Positions 1 to 8,490 of a DNA stretch of 64,000 nucleotides are shown here, in pieces. Both the position numbers and the translations under genes were made by a program. Numbering within the stretch: position 1 is the first letter of the stretch; every line of letters starts with the position of its first letter. The notes below the pieces were generated by a model that saw nothing but the letters and a program-made list of their open reading frames with translations, searched no databases and had not been told where the DNA came from. The stretch is from Mucilaginibacter geliditolerans (GTDB lineage Bacteria > Bacteroidota > Bacteroidia > Sphingobacteriales > Sphingobacteriaceae). The stretch is from the NCBI RefSeq assembly GCF_014200495.1, contig NZ_JACHBY010000010.1, positions 62,001 to 126,000 on the forward strand, written 5' to 3'.

Positions 1-654
1 ATAATAACCGTTATCGGCATTGGCTACCACATACCACAGCATATTATTGAATGGCGCAGGCGTAGTAAAATAGTTTTGTTGCTTGATAGTGGCATCAACC
101 TTACTATCTATAACTATTTTATTGATGGCCGAAAAACACAGATAAGCAACCGAAACCGCGATAGCCGTTGATGCCCACCTAACCCGGTATTTATTATTAC
201 TGCTTTTAAATACCAACAGCAATGCGGCAATCACCAGCCCAATGGTAAACAGCGGATCGGCAACATACAGCAAGTTGATGGAAAACCTATGATGACTGAA
301 CGGCTCCAATAGTCCAGTACCATAACTATTGCAGGTATCGAGCAGATCATGCAGACCCAACTGAAAGCAGAAGAAGAATGCCAGCGTTGCAAAGGAAATG
401 TTAGGCTTTCGGTGGATGTTTTTTGCCAGCCAGGCCAGCAGCAAACCAATTACCAATGCAAAGAAAAGCGAATGCGTAATACCCCGGTGAAATAACAGGG
501 CCCTGTCGCCGCGCATAAACAGGCCGGGCACGGTATCAATATCAGGCAGGTTTTGCGCGATGATGCCCCACAGCAAAGCTTTTTTGCCCAACTTTTTACT
601 CAGTAATATTTCGCCAACACAAGCACCTAAAGCTATATGGGTAATGGAATCCAT
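1..654 (-). CDS. YdjM-like membrane-bound metal-dependent hydrolase family protein (3' end cut by window edge)
   Basis: The minus strand reads open from an ATG at 654 to the window edge, 218 codons with no stop, so the C-terminus lies outside. The N-terminus starts MDSITHIALGACVGE and continues through NLPDIDTVPG and HRGITHSLFFA. The spaced His and Asp residues (THI, LPDID, HRGITHS) between hydrophobic helices are the pattern of the YdjM / LexA-regulated inner membrane family (PF04307, DUF457). A later LGLHDLLDTCN stretch and further hydrophobic segments fit as well. The family is annotated as metal-dependent hydrolase, but the substrate is not established. Family assignment is good; function is open. 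Confidence 0.8.
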   Translation of the reverse strand, partial: MDSITHIALGACVGEILLSKKLGKKALLWGIIAQNLPDIDTVPGLFMRGDRALLFHRGITHSLFFALVIGLLLAWLAKNIHRKPNISFATLAFFFCFQLGLHDLLDTCNSYGTGLLEPFSHHRFSINLLYVADPLFTIGLVIAALLLVFKSSNNKYRVRWASTAIAVSVAYLCFSAINKIVIDSKVDATIKQQNYFTTPAPFNNMLWYVVANADNGYY

Positions 655-817
655 AAATGATAGTATATCTCCTTGTTTTTAAAGGGACGGAAGATAATAA
701 TGTTTGGGGAATTAGCTGAACCTGTCTGCATAGTTTTTTGACTTTTAACTTTGACTATTAACTTAAAAAGTTGTCCGTCCGCTCAGGGTAGGGACACCTG
801 CGGACACGCTTCTTCAC

Positions 818-907
818 CATGTCATTGCGAGCGATAGCGTGGCAACCTCGTCGCTTGTATATTGAACGCGACGAGGTTGCTTCGTCGTTCCTCCTCGCAA
901 TGACATG
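818..907. repeat. 90 bp palindromic intergenic repeat
   Basis: The outer arms 818-831 and 894-907 are perfect inverted copies, and the inner arms 843-854 and 868-879 pair perfectly around a 13-nt AT-rich loop. The left segment 822-845 recurs exactly, inverted, at 1102-1125. This is a REP/MITE-like extragenic palindrome. Frames that read through it give only low-complexity, Arg-rich translations. Confidence 0.85.
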
Positions 908-1060
908 AAGGAATAACCGTAATGAAAAGGGCAAAGGCCCGACAAAAAGCGCGGGCCTGGGTGTTTTGCCTGTGGGCGGAAGGATCTTTTTGTCTTGATT
1001 TTTTGTTTCTTTTGTATCAAGACAAAAGAAATAGGGCTCCGCGCCTATGAGCGGCTTCAT
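908..1060. repeat. Repeat-associated spacer with a 12 bp inverted repeat
   Basis: This stretch directly follows the 818-907 palindrome. It contains the inverted pair 988-999 and 1016-1027 (TTTTGTCTTGAT and its complement) around a 16-nt loop. I recall similar palindrome-plus-spacer sequence as common intergenic material in Sphingobacteriaceae, where it is often mis-annotated as a small protein. The 100-codon minus-strand frame across 758-1060 is taken as such a false gene. Confidence 0.5.
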
Positions 1061-1101
1061 GCGATATTCACATTAACATATTCACTCTGTACAGTCGGGG
1101 A

Positions 1102-1125
1102 TTGCCACGCTATCGCTCGCAATGA
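1102..1125. repeat. Inverted 24 bp copy of the 822-845 repeat arm
   Basis: The sequence is an exact reverse complement of 822-845. It is an isolated half-element 195 bases after the full palindrome, so the gap 655-1179 is filled mainly by repeat sequence and no gene is seen there. Confidence 0.85.
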
Positions 1126-1179
1126 TGCTTGGTGATGGACGCTCAGTGATGCAACGCCTGTTTTTGACTTTAAACTAAA

Positions 1180-2760
1180 CTACTGTTTCCTAACTATCTG
1201 ACTATTCACCTCAATCTCTTTCAATAACCCCGGCGAATTAACCGTGCTGCTGAAGCTTTTATCAGGGTTGGTTTGCGATATTTTAGCCAGGTCGTTGTTG
1301 GTTTGATCCAGTTCCCTCATCAGGCTGTTGATCTCTTTTAAATGTGAGTTGAAGAATTTCACCTTGTTGTTATAGGTATCTATCTTATAATTATTGGCTG
1401 CCGCGTTTGCCGATTTGGTGGTATCCGATGCCATAGCCGTATATGGCGACAAATTATTTACCGTTGTCTCAATCGGCACCAATGATGGCGTTGCATCCTT
1501 CGGATCAATAGCTTGCAGGCTTAGTCGTACCGGGTCGGGGTTGTAGGCTACCAGGCTCTTGTATTCATCCACAATGGCAGCTATAATTTTATGCTGATTA
1601 TCATAGGTTTCGGCTATGATCTTATTCTTTACATTGTTTTTAAAGCCATTAAATAGTAGCGATGTAAAGTCGTAAGCCTTGGTTCGCAGCACTGCGCCTT
1701 GTACCGAGTAGTAATTACTCAGCGTTTTATTTTTGGTATACATTACCCCCAAACTGGTGCTGAAAACCTGCGCCGGGGTGCTTAGGGAAAGATCGGCCTC
1801 ATTACCGAAGTTGTAGAATTGTTTGCCGTATATCTCCAAATCGTCTATCCGTTCATACGACGACAGGAAGTATAACCGGTAACGCTGGTACTCCTGATCG
1901 GGGTTATCGATCTGGGCGTAGCAGTTCTGCAAAAATGCCTCTACTGCCTTATCATTAAATATCTGGTAAATATCCGCCTCTGCTGATGGTTTCCACCTGA
2001 TGAGGGAAAGCTTGGCCTTAAATTCCAGCTCGGCGGTATTGTTTACCCGTAACGAGTCGAACATCTTGGCTACAAAATAGCCAACCTGCGCGTTAGCCAT
2101 GCCGCGCTGCTCCTTGTTCACCATGGCGTATAAACTATCCTGTATCGTCAGGTAGTTTTCGCTGTTGTTCCAGAATGATGGCTCAAGCGGTGGCAGTAAC
2201 AGCCGGTTGGTTTTGGTATCCACAAATATGAAAGTACCTAGCGGGTAAACGTTCTGGAAGTTGTTCTCCAGCATGGATAGGCTGCTCATGGATGATGAAT
2301 CCATCTTCAGTAAAAAGTTGAGCACCTTGTTATGTTCCAGCTTTACGCTCAGGCCCTCCAGCGACTCGAAATTGGAAGTTTGTTTTTCGGGGATGATGAT
2401 GGGGATATAGTAAACCGTGCTCTTGTTCTGATCCAGCGTAGCGAAATCCCGCTTTACCGTTACCGAGGTTTGATCTTCCGCATCCTGACCGTAAAAGGCA
2501 ACCGTATCGCCCTTCTCCACCGAAACTTCTTTTACCTTTTCCTCACCGGGTTTCAGGTTCATCAATGTTTTTAACTTAAACCCTCTCGATTTTTTATTGA
2601 TGCGATAAAACACTGCCACATTGGTTTTGGCGGTGTTTTTTATCTTGAATTTAAAGCCGATAGCGCCTGCAAAAAAAGGCGATAGCAGAAATATGATCAG
2701 CAATAAAATTTTGGAAATAGCTTTTAATGCGCTTTTGTAGTAATTGGCTGTTGTTTTCAT
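1180..2760 (-). CDS. Exported protein of unknown function, 526 aa
   Basis: A Lys-containing N-terminus is followed by a hydrophobic stretch of about 20 residues (residues 15-34, ILLLIIFLLSPFFAGAIG), consistent with a Sec signal peptide or anchor. The next 100 residues are rich in Lys and beta-type sequence (FKFKIKNTAKTNVAVFYRI), and the C-terminal part (about 450-505) is polar, with heptad-like runs such as LKEINSLMRELDQTNNDLAK suggesting a coiled coil. I recognise no catalytic motif or known domain. It stands alone, with a repeat-filled gap on each side. The reading frame is long and uninterrupted, so it is a real gene, but its role is unknown. Confidence 0.75.
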   Translation of the reverse strand: MKTTANYYKSALKAISKILLLIIFLLSPFFAGAIGFKFKIKNTAKTNVAVFYRINKKSRGFKLKTLMNLKPGEEKVKEVSVEKGDTVAFYGQDAEDQTSVTVKRDFATLDQNKSTVYYIPIIIPEKQTSNFESLEGLSVKLEHNKVLNFLLKMDSSSMSSLSMLENNFQNVYPLGTFIFVDTKTNRLLLPPLEPSFWNNSENYLTIQDSLYAMVNKEQRGMANAQVGYFVAKMFDSLRVNNTAELEFKAKLSLIRWKPSAEADIYQIFNDKAVEAFLQNCYAQIDNPDQEYQRYRLYFLSSYERIDDLEIYGKQFYNFGNEADLSLSTPAQVFSTSLGVMYTKNKTLSNYYSVQGAVLRTKAYDFTSLLFNGFKNNVKNKIIAETYDNQHKIIAAIVDEYKSLVAYNPDPVRLSLQAIDPKDATPSLVPIETTVNNLSPYTAMASDTTKSANAAANNYKIDTYNNKVKFFNSHLKEINSLMRELDQTNNDLAKISQTNPDKSFSSTVNSPGLLKEIEVNSQIVRKQ

Positions 2761-2865
2761 AGAGGTATCTACAGTAACGTTTTAAAAGCCGCTTTAGTTT
2801 CATTTTTTGTAACAATGGCATTACGGAAGAAGGATGCGGTTGAGTAAATTACCAAATAAGCTTAG

Positions 2866-2961
2866 GCTACCGCAAGCGTCCCGCTTGTGGTTCTACGTCC
2901 GCAAGTGTTCGCACTGGTAGCGGACAGACAGAATAGCCACAAGCGGGACGCTTGCGGTAGC
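2866..2961. repeat. Perfect 25 bp inverted repeat, with a degenerate third arm at 2979-3013
   Basis: Arms 2866-2890 and 2937-2961 are exact reverse complements over 25 bases, separated by a 46-nt spacer that itself contains GTCCGCAAGTG-like half-sites. A diverged copy of the right arm follows at about 2979-3013 (ATAAGCGGAATGCCTGCGGTGGCGA against ACAAGCGGGACGCTTGCGGTAGCGA, positions written in two parts here for comparison). This is a different repeat family from the 818-907 element. The gap 2761-3120 contains nothing else I can identify. Confidence 0.85.
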
Positions 2962-3120
2962 GAAGGTTAACATTTGAGCGGACGGAATAGCCATAAGCGG
3001 AATGCCTGCGGTGGCGAGAATGGTGAGTAGTGGCTTGGTTTTGAAACCCCTACCTCCCTTCCCCGAGGAAGGAATCGCACAAGCCTCTGCCTTAGAAATC
3101 TTTCAAAACAACTAATACAA

Positions 3121-3153
3121 AAACAAAAAAAGCCCGGATCGCTCCGGGCCTTT
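3121..3153 (-). terminator. Intrinsic terminator of the DUF4142 gene
   Basis: Read on the minus strand, a GC-rich hairpin (GCCCGGAGCGATCCGGGC, 3149-3132) is followed by a run of T. It lies just after the stop of the leftward gene 3176-3763. Confidence 0.85.
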
Positions 3154-3175
3154 ACATTGAATTAAACACCCCAAA

Positions 3176-3763
3176 TTATTTCATGCTATCATGGATCTTG
3201 TTGATCGCATCCAGGTGCATTTGCACGGTTGGTGCTACTTTAGCAGCAAAAGCTTTCAGTTGCGGATCGGTTCCGTTTTTGGCTTCATCCTGCATCAGCG
3301 TTAATGCTTTTTTATGCCCACCTATCATGGCATCAACATAAGCTTTATCAAAGTCGGCACCTGTTTTTTTGCCTACATCATCCATTTTTTTCATGGTGGC
3401 ACTATCGCACATGGTTGGCAGGGTAATATTCTTGGTTTTAGCTATCGCCGCAAGCGTATCATTTGCCTTGCCATGATCAGTGACCATCATGTTAGCAAAA
3501 TCTTTGATCTGGGCGTTGCTGGTTTTTGTGAGGGCCAGCTTGGCAAATTCAACTTCGGCCATGCCGCCGTTGGCAGCTGCGGTAGCAAATTTGGCATCAT
3601 CGCTGTTTACGGCAATACCACCTGTTGCCGCAGCATTGGCTGTGGTATCCTTAGTTTTATTAAGGCTATCGGCGCTTTCTTTGGCGTCTTTAGCGCCATG
3701 ATTACACGACTGGAAAGTTAGTGCTCCAGCAGCAATCATTAATACATAACTTAGTTTTTTCAT
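3176..3763 (-). CDS. DUF4142 domain lipoprotein
   Basis: The N-terminus MKKLSYVLMIAAGALTFQSC ends in a lipobox (FQSC, Cys20), predicting a lipidated periplasmic or outer-membrane protein. After an Ala/Lys/Asp-rich linker the body is almost wholly helical: FATAAANGGMAEVEFAKLAL, then IKDFANMMVTDHGKANDTL, then FDKAYVDAMIGGHKKALTLM. The Glu, His and Asp-His pairs at these spacings are the signature of DUF4142 (PF13628), a ferritin-like four-helix family found in many Bacteroidota and Proteobacteria. Function is unknown; stress or envelope roles are usually guessed. A terminator follows at once. The DUF1003 gene lies 49 bases upstream on the same strand. Confidence 0.85.
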   Translation of the reverse strand: MKKLSYVLMIAAGALTFQSCNHGAKDAKESADSLNKTKDTTANAAATGGIAVNSDDAKFATAAANGGMAEVEFAKLALTKTSNAQIKDFANMMVTDHGKANDTLAAIAKTKNITLPTMCDSATMKKMDDVGKKTGADFDKAYVDAMIGGHKKALTLMQDEAKNGTDPQLKAFAAKVAPTVQMHLDAINKIHDSMK

Positions 3764-3812
3764 GGTAGTACAATTTAGTTTTTCTTATCAACAGCCTATC
3801 TGCCAATAAGTT

Positions 3813-4304
3813 TTAACTACCTGTTTCATCTATGTTTTTATGGATCTCTTTTACATCGGTGCTGGATTTCATTTCTTCCAGTTCCTTATCTCCCGCATGG
3901 GTTGCTATGCCTAGTTTTTGCTGTATCTCGTGCAACATGGTCAGCATTTTGGTAATTTCCTCTTCGGCCCGCACATTTACCTCAAACTCAACCTGCTGAC
4001 TAACCTTATCTATCTTCCCCTGCCTGTTTTGGTTGATGAGCACCGATACCGACAGGATAATAGCGAATATGGATACCGTCATCTCCAGTACCGGAAAAGG
4101 GAACGGATCGAATGGTTTTGACGCATTAAGGTTATAGGTTATCCATACCACGAAAATGATTATGCAGACGATCAAAAAAGTGATGCTGCCTAATATCCCC
4201 GCCACAAAAACCGCGAAATGATCGGCCCGGGTTCTTGTAAAATCAAGTGACGACTTTAGATTTTGGGTTTCCTCCTGTTTATGAGCTGTTTGCCGCTTTG
4301 CCAT
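3813..4304 (-). CDS. DUF1003 family membrane protein
   Basis: This 163-residue protein has two transmembrane helices (about 31-56 and 71-90) joined by a short loop containing FDPFPFPVLE. They are followed by INQNRQGKIDKVSQQVEFEV and a Glu-rich amphipathic C-terminal helix ending in LHEIQQKLGI. The FDP-[YF]-PF loop, the NQNRQ motif after helix 2 and the cytoplasmic helix are typical of DUF1003 (PF06210). No biochemical function is established for the family. It is followed by the DUF4142 lipoprotein gene and preceded, 55 bases away, by the phosphoesterase, all leftward, so the three may be one transcription unit. Confidence 0.8.
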   Translation of the reverse strand: MAKRQTAHKQEETQNLKSSLDFTRTRADHFAVFVAGILGSITFLIVCIIIFVVWITYNLNASKPFDPFPFPVLEMTVSIFAIILSVSVLINQNRQGKIDKVSQQVEFEVNVRAEEEITKMLTMLHEIQQKLGIATHAGDKELEEMKSSTDVKEIHKNIDETGS

Positions 4305-4359
4305 TAATTGATGATAAATAATTCATTATCACAATAAATGCTCAAACGGCAATAATGTT

Positions 4360-5553
4360 TTAGCTGCTTTTCAGGGTGATGACGGTTATCTCGGGCCATA
4401 TGCCTATCCTGCCCTGGTAGCCCAGGAAACCGAAACCACGGTTTACATACAGGTATTTGCCTGCGTTTTCATACAATCCGGCCCATTGCGGGTACATATA
4501 TTTTACCGGGCTCCATTTAAAGCCGAACAGCTCGATACCAAACTGCATACCATGGGTATGGCCCGCCAGTGTCAGGTTGATGTGTTTTTTATTCTCCAAA
4601 GTTTTAGCTTCCCAATGCGATGGATCGTGCGACATCAGGATTTTAAATTCATCGTTACGAACATTTTCAGTGGCTTTGGTGAGGCTGCCATATTTATGAA
4701 AGCCGCCCTTGCCCCAGTTTTCAACTCCGATCAACGCGATGGATTCACCGTCTTTTTCGATCTGTACACCCTCATTCAGCAATAATTTAAAGCCGATATC
4801 GCCATGTACTTCTTTCAAGCGTACAAGATTAGCAGCCTTTTCCTCTTCGCTATCCCATTTGGTATAATCACCATAATCATGATTACCCAATACCGAGTAT
4901 TTGCCCATAGCTGCTTTCAACCTTGAAAAAAACGGGATCCATTGATCCATTTCAGCTGCGCGGCTGTTCACCAGGTCGCCCGTAAATAGTATCATGTCGC
5001 TCTTTTGGGCGTTAACCATGTTGATGCCTTTTTCCACACCCTTTTCGCTGGTAAAGCTACCGGAATGGATATCGGATAATTGCGTAAGTGTAAAACCATC
5101 AAATGCTTTGGGCAGGTCATCAAACTTTAGCGTTACCTTGTGCACTTTGTAACGGTGCCGCCCGCCTATCATACCATAGATGAGTCCGAAAAATGGTATC
5201 GCCGCAATGATGAGTGCTATTTCGCTTATCCATCCCCTGCGGGCAGGATAAACCGAAGTGGTGACATAAAGCAGCATCCGGCTCAGATCTTCGAGCAATA
5301 AAATAGGGAACGCCAGGATTTTAGGGACCAGTGATATCAGCATAAAAGCCATCAACCACGAGGTTAACCTGGGCGGTGTTGTACCGGGTTTACTGAGCAA
5401 TGTACCATATATAACTATGCAGCTAAGTGCGATATCAAACAGCCAGTATATCCAATAAATGGCAGTTGCGTGCGTTAGGGTTTCAATCGCCTGGAAAAAG
5501 TATATATCAGCTACGATCCAGAGCAGCAGTATAAAGGGGATTCTTTGTTTCAT
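4360..5553 (-). CDS. Membrane-anchored metallophosphoesterase, YkuE-like
   Basis: The first ~130 residues form four hydrophobic segments. The calcineurin-like phosphoesterase domain begins after the KVTLKFDDLPKAFDGFTL strand pattern. All metal-binding blocks are present: LSDIHSG (Asp161, His163), TGDLVNS (Asp193), GNHDYGD (Asn224, His225), MSHDP and AGHTHGMQFG near the C-terminus. Order and spacing match the YkuE/YaeI group (PF00149), whose members hydrolyse phospholipid headgroups such as UDP-diacylglucosamine or other phosphodiesters at the membrane. The active site would face the side on which the fourth helix ends. The substrate cannot be told from sequence. A full-length intact gene with an ATG start. 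Confidence 0.88.
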   Translation of the reverse strand: MKQRIPFILLLWIVADIYFFQAIETLTHATAIYWIYWLFDIALSCIVIYGTLLSKPGTTPPRLTSWLMAFMLISLVPKILAFPILLLEDLSRMLLYVTTSVYPARRGWISEIALIIAAIPFFGLIYGMIGGRHRYKVHKVTLKFDDLPKAFDGFTLTQLSDIHSGSFTSEKGVEKGINMVNAQKSDMILFTGDLVNSRAAEMDQWIPFFSRLKAAMGKYSVLGNHDYGDYTKWDSEEEKAANLVRLKEVHGDIGFKLLLNEGVQIEKDGESIALIGVENWGKGGFHKYGSLTKATENVRNDEFKILMSHDPSHWEAKTLENKKHINLTLAGHTHGMQFGIELFGFKWSPVKYMYPQWAGLYENAGKYLYVNRGFGFLGYQGRIGIWPEITVITLKSS

Positions 5554-5698
5554 GTATTAAAATGCAAAAATAACTTTATATGTGCTATTGTTTTGATGCT
5601 GAGGTATTTTTACATCCATATGAGTATCGAACAAGAAATTAGGTCGAAAGGTGCGCAATTTCATTCATAGATTACGCCCATTATTATAAATTTGACAA

Positions 5699-6604
5699 AT
5701 GATCATCAGAAATAATGAGAACTGGTTCCGGATGCTTTTTGTATGGCAAGGCTCCGTATTACCAAAAGTATTGCCGCGCCTGTTGCTATTGCTCGCACTC
5801 TCTATTGGTGTGGTGTACTTTAAAGGCAAGCTGTTTCATTATAAAATACCGCTAAATCCGGCCCCATTTACCTTGTTTGGTATTGCGCTGGCGCTTTTCC
5901 TGGGTTTCAGGAACAATGCCAGCTATGACCGTTTTTGGGAAGCTCGCAAGCTCTGGGGCGCTTTGCTAAATGATACTCGCTCCCTTGCCCGGCAGGCATT
6001 AACCATCAGCGGCTACTCGCCCGAAAGTGAAGAGGTTGCCACCTTTATAAACTACCTGATAGCTTTTACTTACGCCCTAAAGCACCAGTTACGGCACACC
6101 GATGCCAATAAAGATCTGCAACAACGCTTATCGCCCGAGCTGGCCGATCAGCTCAAAAACGCCATTTATAAACCCATTATATTAATGCGTGAAATGAGTG
6201 CATGGGTACAACGCGCGGGCACACACGCCATACTGCGGGCATCGTTCGACCAAAACCTGGATAAGCTTTCAGATATTGTAGGCGGCTGCGAACGTATCGC
6301 GTCAACACCCATACCTTATACCTACCGGGTATTGCTGCACCGTACCGTTTATATTTACTGCTTTTTACTACCCTTTGGCTTTGTGGATAGCCTGGGCTGG
6401 TTAACGCCGCTTATTGTTACCTTCATCGCTTACACTTTTGTAGCTCTTGAAGCTATCGCCGAAGAAATTGAAGATCCATTCGGCATGGAATCAAACGACC
6501 TTGCCCTGAATACCATGAGCCTCATGATTGAAACCACCCTGCTCGAAATGGCAGGAAAACCATTACCCAAACAAACTAAAATTAAAGATTACACGCTGGA
6601 TTAA
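5699..6604 (+). CDS. Bestrophin family anion channel
   Basis: This 301-residue protein begins MIIRNNENWFRMLFVWQGSV and has a first hydrophobic helix near 25-45. The family signature follows: PLNPAPFTLFGIALALFLGF then RNNASYDRFWEARKLWGAL, with the conserved Arg-Asn-x-Ala-Tyr/Ser-Asp-Arg-Trp/Phe element. A second helix pair near 210-250 (VYIYCFLLPFGFVDSLGWLT) precedes EEIEDPFGMESNDLAL, the conserved acidic EDPFG cluster. This is the bacterial bestrophin/UPF0187 family, which forms pentameric anion- or cation-conducting channels in the inner membrane. A TAAATTTG element (5687-5694) ends only four bases before the ATG, so if it is the -7 box the transcript would be nearly leaderless. Confidence 0.9.
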   Translation: MIIRNNENWFRMLFVWQGSVLPKVLPRLLLLLALSIGVVYFKGKLFHYKIPLNPAPFTLFGIALALFLGFRNNASYDRFWEARKLWGALLNDTRSLARQALTISGYSPESEEVATFINYLIAFTYALKHQLRHTDANKDLQQRLSPELADQLKNAIYKPIILMREMSAWVQRAGTHAILRASFDQNLDKLSDIVGGCERIASTPIPYTYRVLLHRTVYIYCFLLPFGFVDSLGWLTPLIVTFIAYTFVALEAIAEEIEDPFGMESNDLALNTMSLMIETTLLEMAGKPLPKQTKIKDYTLD

Positions 6605-6626
6605 CGTTTTAACGGAACCCTGTGCT

Positions 6627-7670
6627 TTACTGTTTACTACCAGGTATCAAAGCCTGCAACAAAAGTTGGTTCCATACTTTTGCTGTCTGATCATACAAAC
6701 TGAACTTAACGGCGAAGTTAAAAACGCCCCATGAAAATCCATGTAGTTCCGCTTGCTGCCTTATGCAGCTAAAGTATAGCGCTCTGGAGATAGTATCGGC
6801 ATGATCGCCAGCACCGAATTCTCCCAGAAACACCGGGCGATTATTTTTCTTCGCCCAGCTGGCTATAGCGTCCATCGTATGGATAATCGCGTTCCTTTCC
6901 TGTTCAGTGTTTTGCCATTTAGTACCGATCCATTCGCGGGGTTTGCCCATGGGGAACCAATCTTCTCCCTGCATGGTAAAATGAATAGGATCGTAATAAT
7001 GGATGGTAAGGACCAGGTAATCATCCTGCGGCAATTGCAGATCGTTTAACCTATACACCAGGTTATAAAATGAAGGCCCAACAATAACCGGGCGCGTAGG
7101 ATTTGTTTCTCTTATAATTACCAGTGCATCCTTAAAATAATCATTCCAAACCATATTGAGCTGATCATGCGGTTCGGCCATTACTTCAAACATTACCTGT
7201 TGGGGTTCATTCCGGTAATGAGCTGATAATTGTTCCCAAAGACTTAAAAACCGTTCACGGTAAACAGCGGGTTCCTTCATTAACTGATCATCCAGGTGAT
7301 TATCCAGTATAATAGCCAAACCGTGTTTTTTCGCTTCGCGGATAGCCCAGTCTATTCTTGCTAAAAACTGCGCATTAATGGTGTACGGAGCTTGAGAGTT
7401 CATGCGGGTTATCCACTGTACAGGTAAACGTACTGCTGTAAAGCCCGCATCTTTTATCAGTTTAAAATCGCTGGCCTGTAGTGTGTGCCCCCAGTCGCCT
7501 TCCTTTGGCGCATCAAAAGTAAAGGCTATGTTTATAGTTTTGGCCAGATAACCGTTAACGGTATGAATATCGGCTGTTTTTGATACGCTTGTTTTCATTG
7601 CATAAATAGGCGGACCGGAAATAACCAGCAGAAGTATAAGCAGCAAAAATTTCCGGCAATGGCGATGCAT
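6627..7670 (-). CDS. Secreted glycoside hydrolase family 5 (endoglucanase/mannanase type)
   Basis: A Sec signal lies in the first 25 residues (LLLILLLVISGPPIYA). The catalytic TIM barrel shows the GH5 blocks in order: AGFTAVRLPVQW (Arg81), an IILDNHLDD strand with the conserved His, FEVMAEPHD (acid/base Glu166 inside the NEP-type motif, here A-E-P), LTIHYYDP and FLGEFGA (nucleophile Glu284). Length, 347 aa, fits a single-domain GH5 without a carbohydrate-binding module. The family cleaves beta-1,4 glucans, mannans or xyloglucan; the subfamily cannot be named by eye. The Ala in place of Asn before the acid/base Glu is unusual and worth checking. It is convergent with the bestrophin gene, 22 bases apart. 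Confidence 0.85.
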   Translation of the reverse strand: MHRHCRKFLLLILLLVISGPPIYAMKTSVSKTADIHTVNGYLAKTINIAFTFDAPKEGDWGHTLQASDFKLIKDAGFTAVRLPVQWITRMNSQAPYTINAQFLARIDWAIREAKKHGLAIILDNHLDDQLMKEPAVYRERFLSLWEQLSAHYRNEPQQVMFEVMAEPHDQLNMVWNDYFKDALVIIRETNPTRPVIVGPSFYNLVYRLNDLQLPQDDYLVLTIHYYDPIHFTMQGEDWFPMGKPREWIGTKWQNTEQERNAIIHTMDAIASWAKKNNRPVFLGEFGAGDHADTISRALYFSCIRQQAELHGFSWGVFNFAVKFSLYDQTAKVWNQLLLQALIPGSKQ

Positions 7671-7836
7671 ATGCTAATATAACTATATGTTTATCCACAC
7701 GAAGCATCTTTCGGCGAATAACATTATCAGGGGTATAACAACTGGTAATAAGCAATAAATGGCGTTAACATTTTGCTATTCACTTTTAATTTGTTGTATA
7801 TTAGTTTATAAACTTAAATAGCCTAACCGTTTATAA

Positions 7837-8409
7837 ATGGAAGTATTTAGCCACATAAAATATGTAATTGCAATAACCCTTAGTTTTAGCATAGCACATT
7901 TACTCAGGGGTACAGTAAAATTCATCCAGCACCCTAACCGGGTAAAGCCCTATATCACCCATTTGTTGTGGGTAATATATATGTATTTAACCCTTATCCA
8001 CTTTTGGTGGTTCGAGCTCAGGCTAACCGAGATTAAGCAGTGGTATTTTTTCTCGTACTTTTTCATCGTGCTGTACATCACCAATTATTATGTGATATGT
8101 ACCATCCTGTACCCCGACGATATTAACGATTACAAAGACTATAAGGACTATTTCTTTTCCCGTCGGGGATGGTTTTTCGGCCTGCTGTCAGTTGCTTTTA
8201 TTGCCGATATTTTTGATACACTGATAAAAGGCACAGATTATTTTTACCATTTTGGATGGGAAGTACCTGTCAGGAATGCGGTACTTTTAATACTTTGCTT
8301 AGTAGGCATAAAGGTTAAAAATCCTAAGTTCCATTTAGCGCTGGTCATACTGTTTATTTTATACGAGCTCCTCTTTATAGCACGGTTGTATGATATCCCA
8401 ATAAAGTAA
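7837..8409 (+). CDS. Multi-pass membrane protein of unknown function, 190 aa
   Basis: About six hydrophobic helices cover almost the whole protein (for example YVIAITLSFSIAHLL, LLWVIYMYLTLIHFWWFEL, YFFSYFFIVLYITNYYVICT and the last LALVILFILYELLF). Charged loops carry HPNRVKPY and DDINDYKDYKDYFFSRRGW. I recognise no enzyme or transporter motif. The coding frame is intact and starts at an ATG after an AT-rich leader. It could be a member of a small uncharacterised membrane family of Bacteroidota. Confidence 0.6.
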   Translation: MEVFSHIKYVIAITLSFSIAHLLRGTVKFIQHPNRVKPYITHLLWVIYMYLTLIHFWWFELRLTEIKQWYFFSYFFIVLYITNYYVICTILYPDDINDYKDYKDYFFSRRGWFFGLLSVAFIADIFDTLIKGTDYFYHFGWEVPVRNAVLLILCLVGIKVKNPKFHLALVILFILYELLFIARLYDIPIK

Positions 8410-8433
8410 TAACGGATAATAAACGGTTAATAT

Positions 8434-8468
8434 TTGTATAGAATCATTCGGGTCAAAGCTTAACTTTG
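8434..8468 (+). promoter_or_regulatory. Putative sigma-A-type promoter of the aminopeptidase gene
   Basis: A TTG at 8434-8436 and TAACTTTG at 8461-8468 match the Bacteroidota -33 and -7 (TAnnTTTG) elements. The 24-base spacer is slightly longer than usual. The ATG is 22 bases downstream. Confidence 0.45.
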
Positions 8469-8490
8469 TCGTCATTTTAACACCGTAATT

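Noticed and set aside
758..1060. 100-codon minus-strand frame and a 68-codon relative in the repeat region
   Set aside because: They run across the palindromic repeat, and their Arg-rich, low-complexity translations are typical of repeat read-through, so no gene is called.
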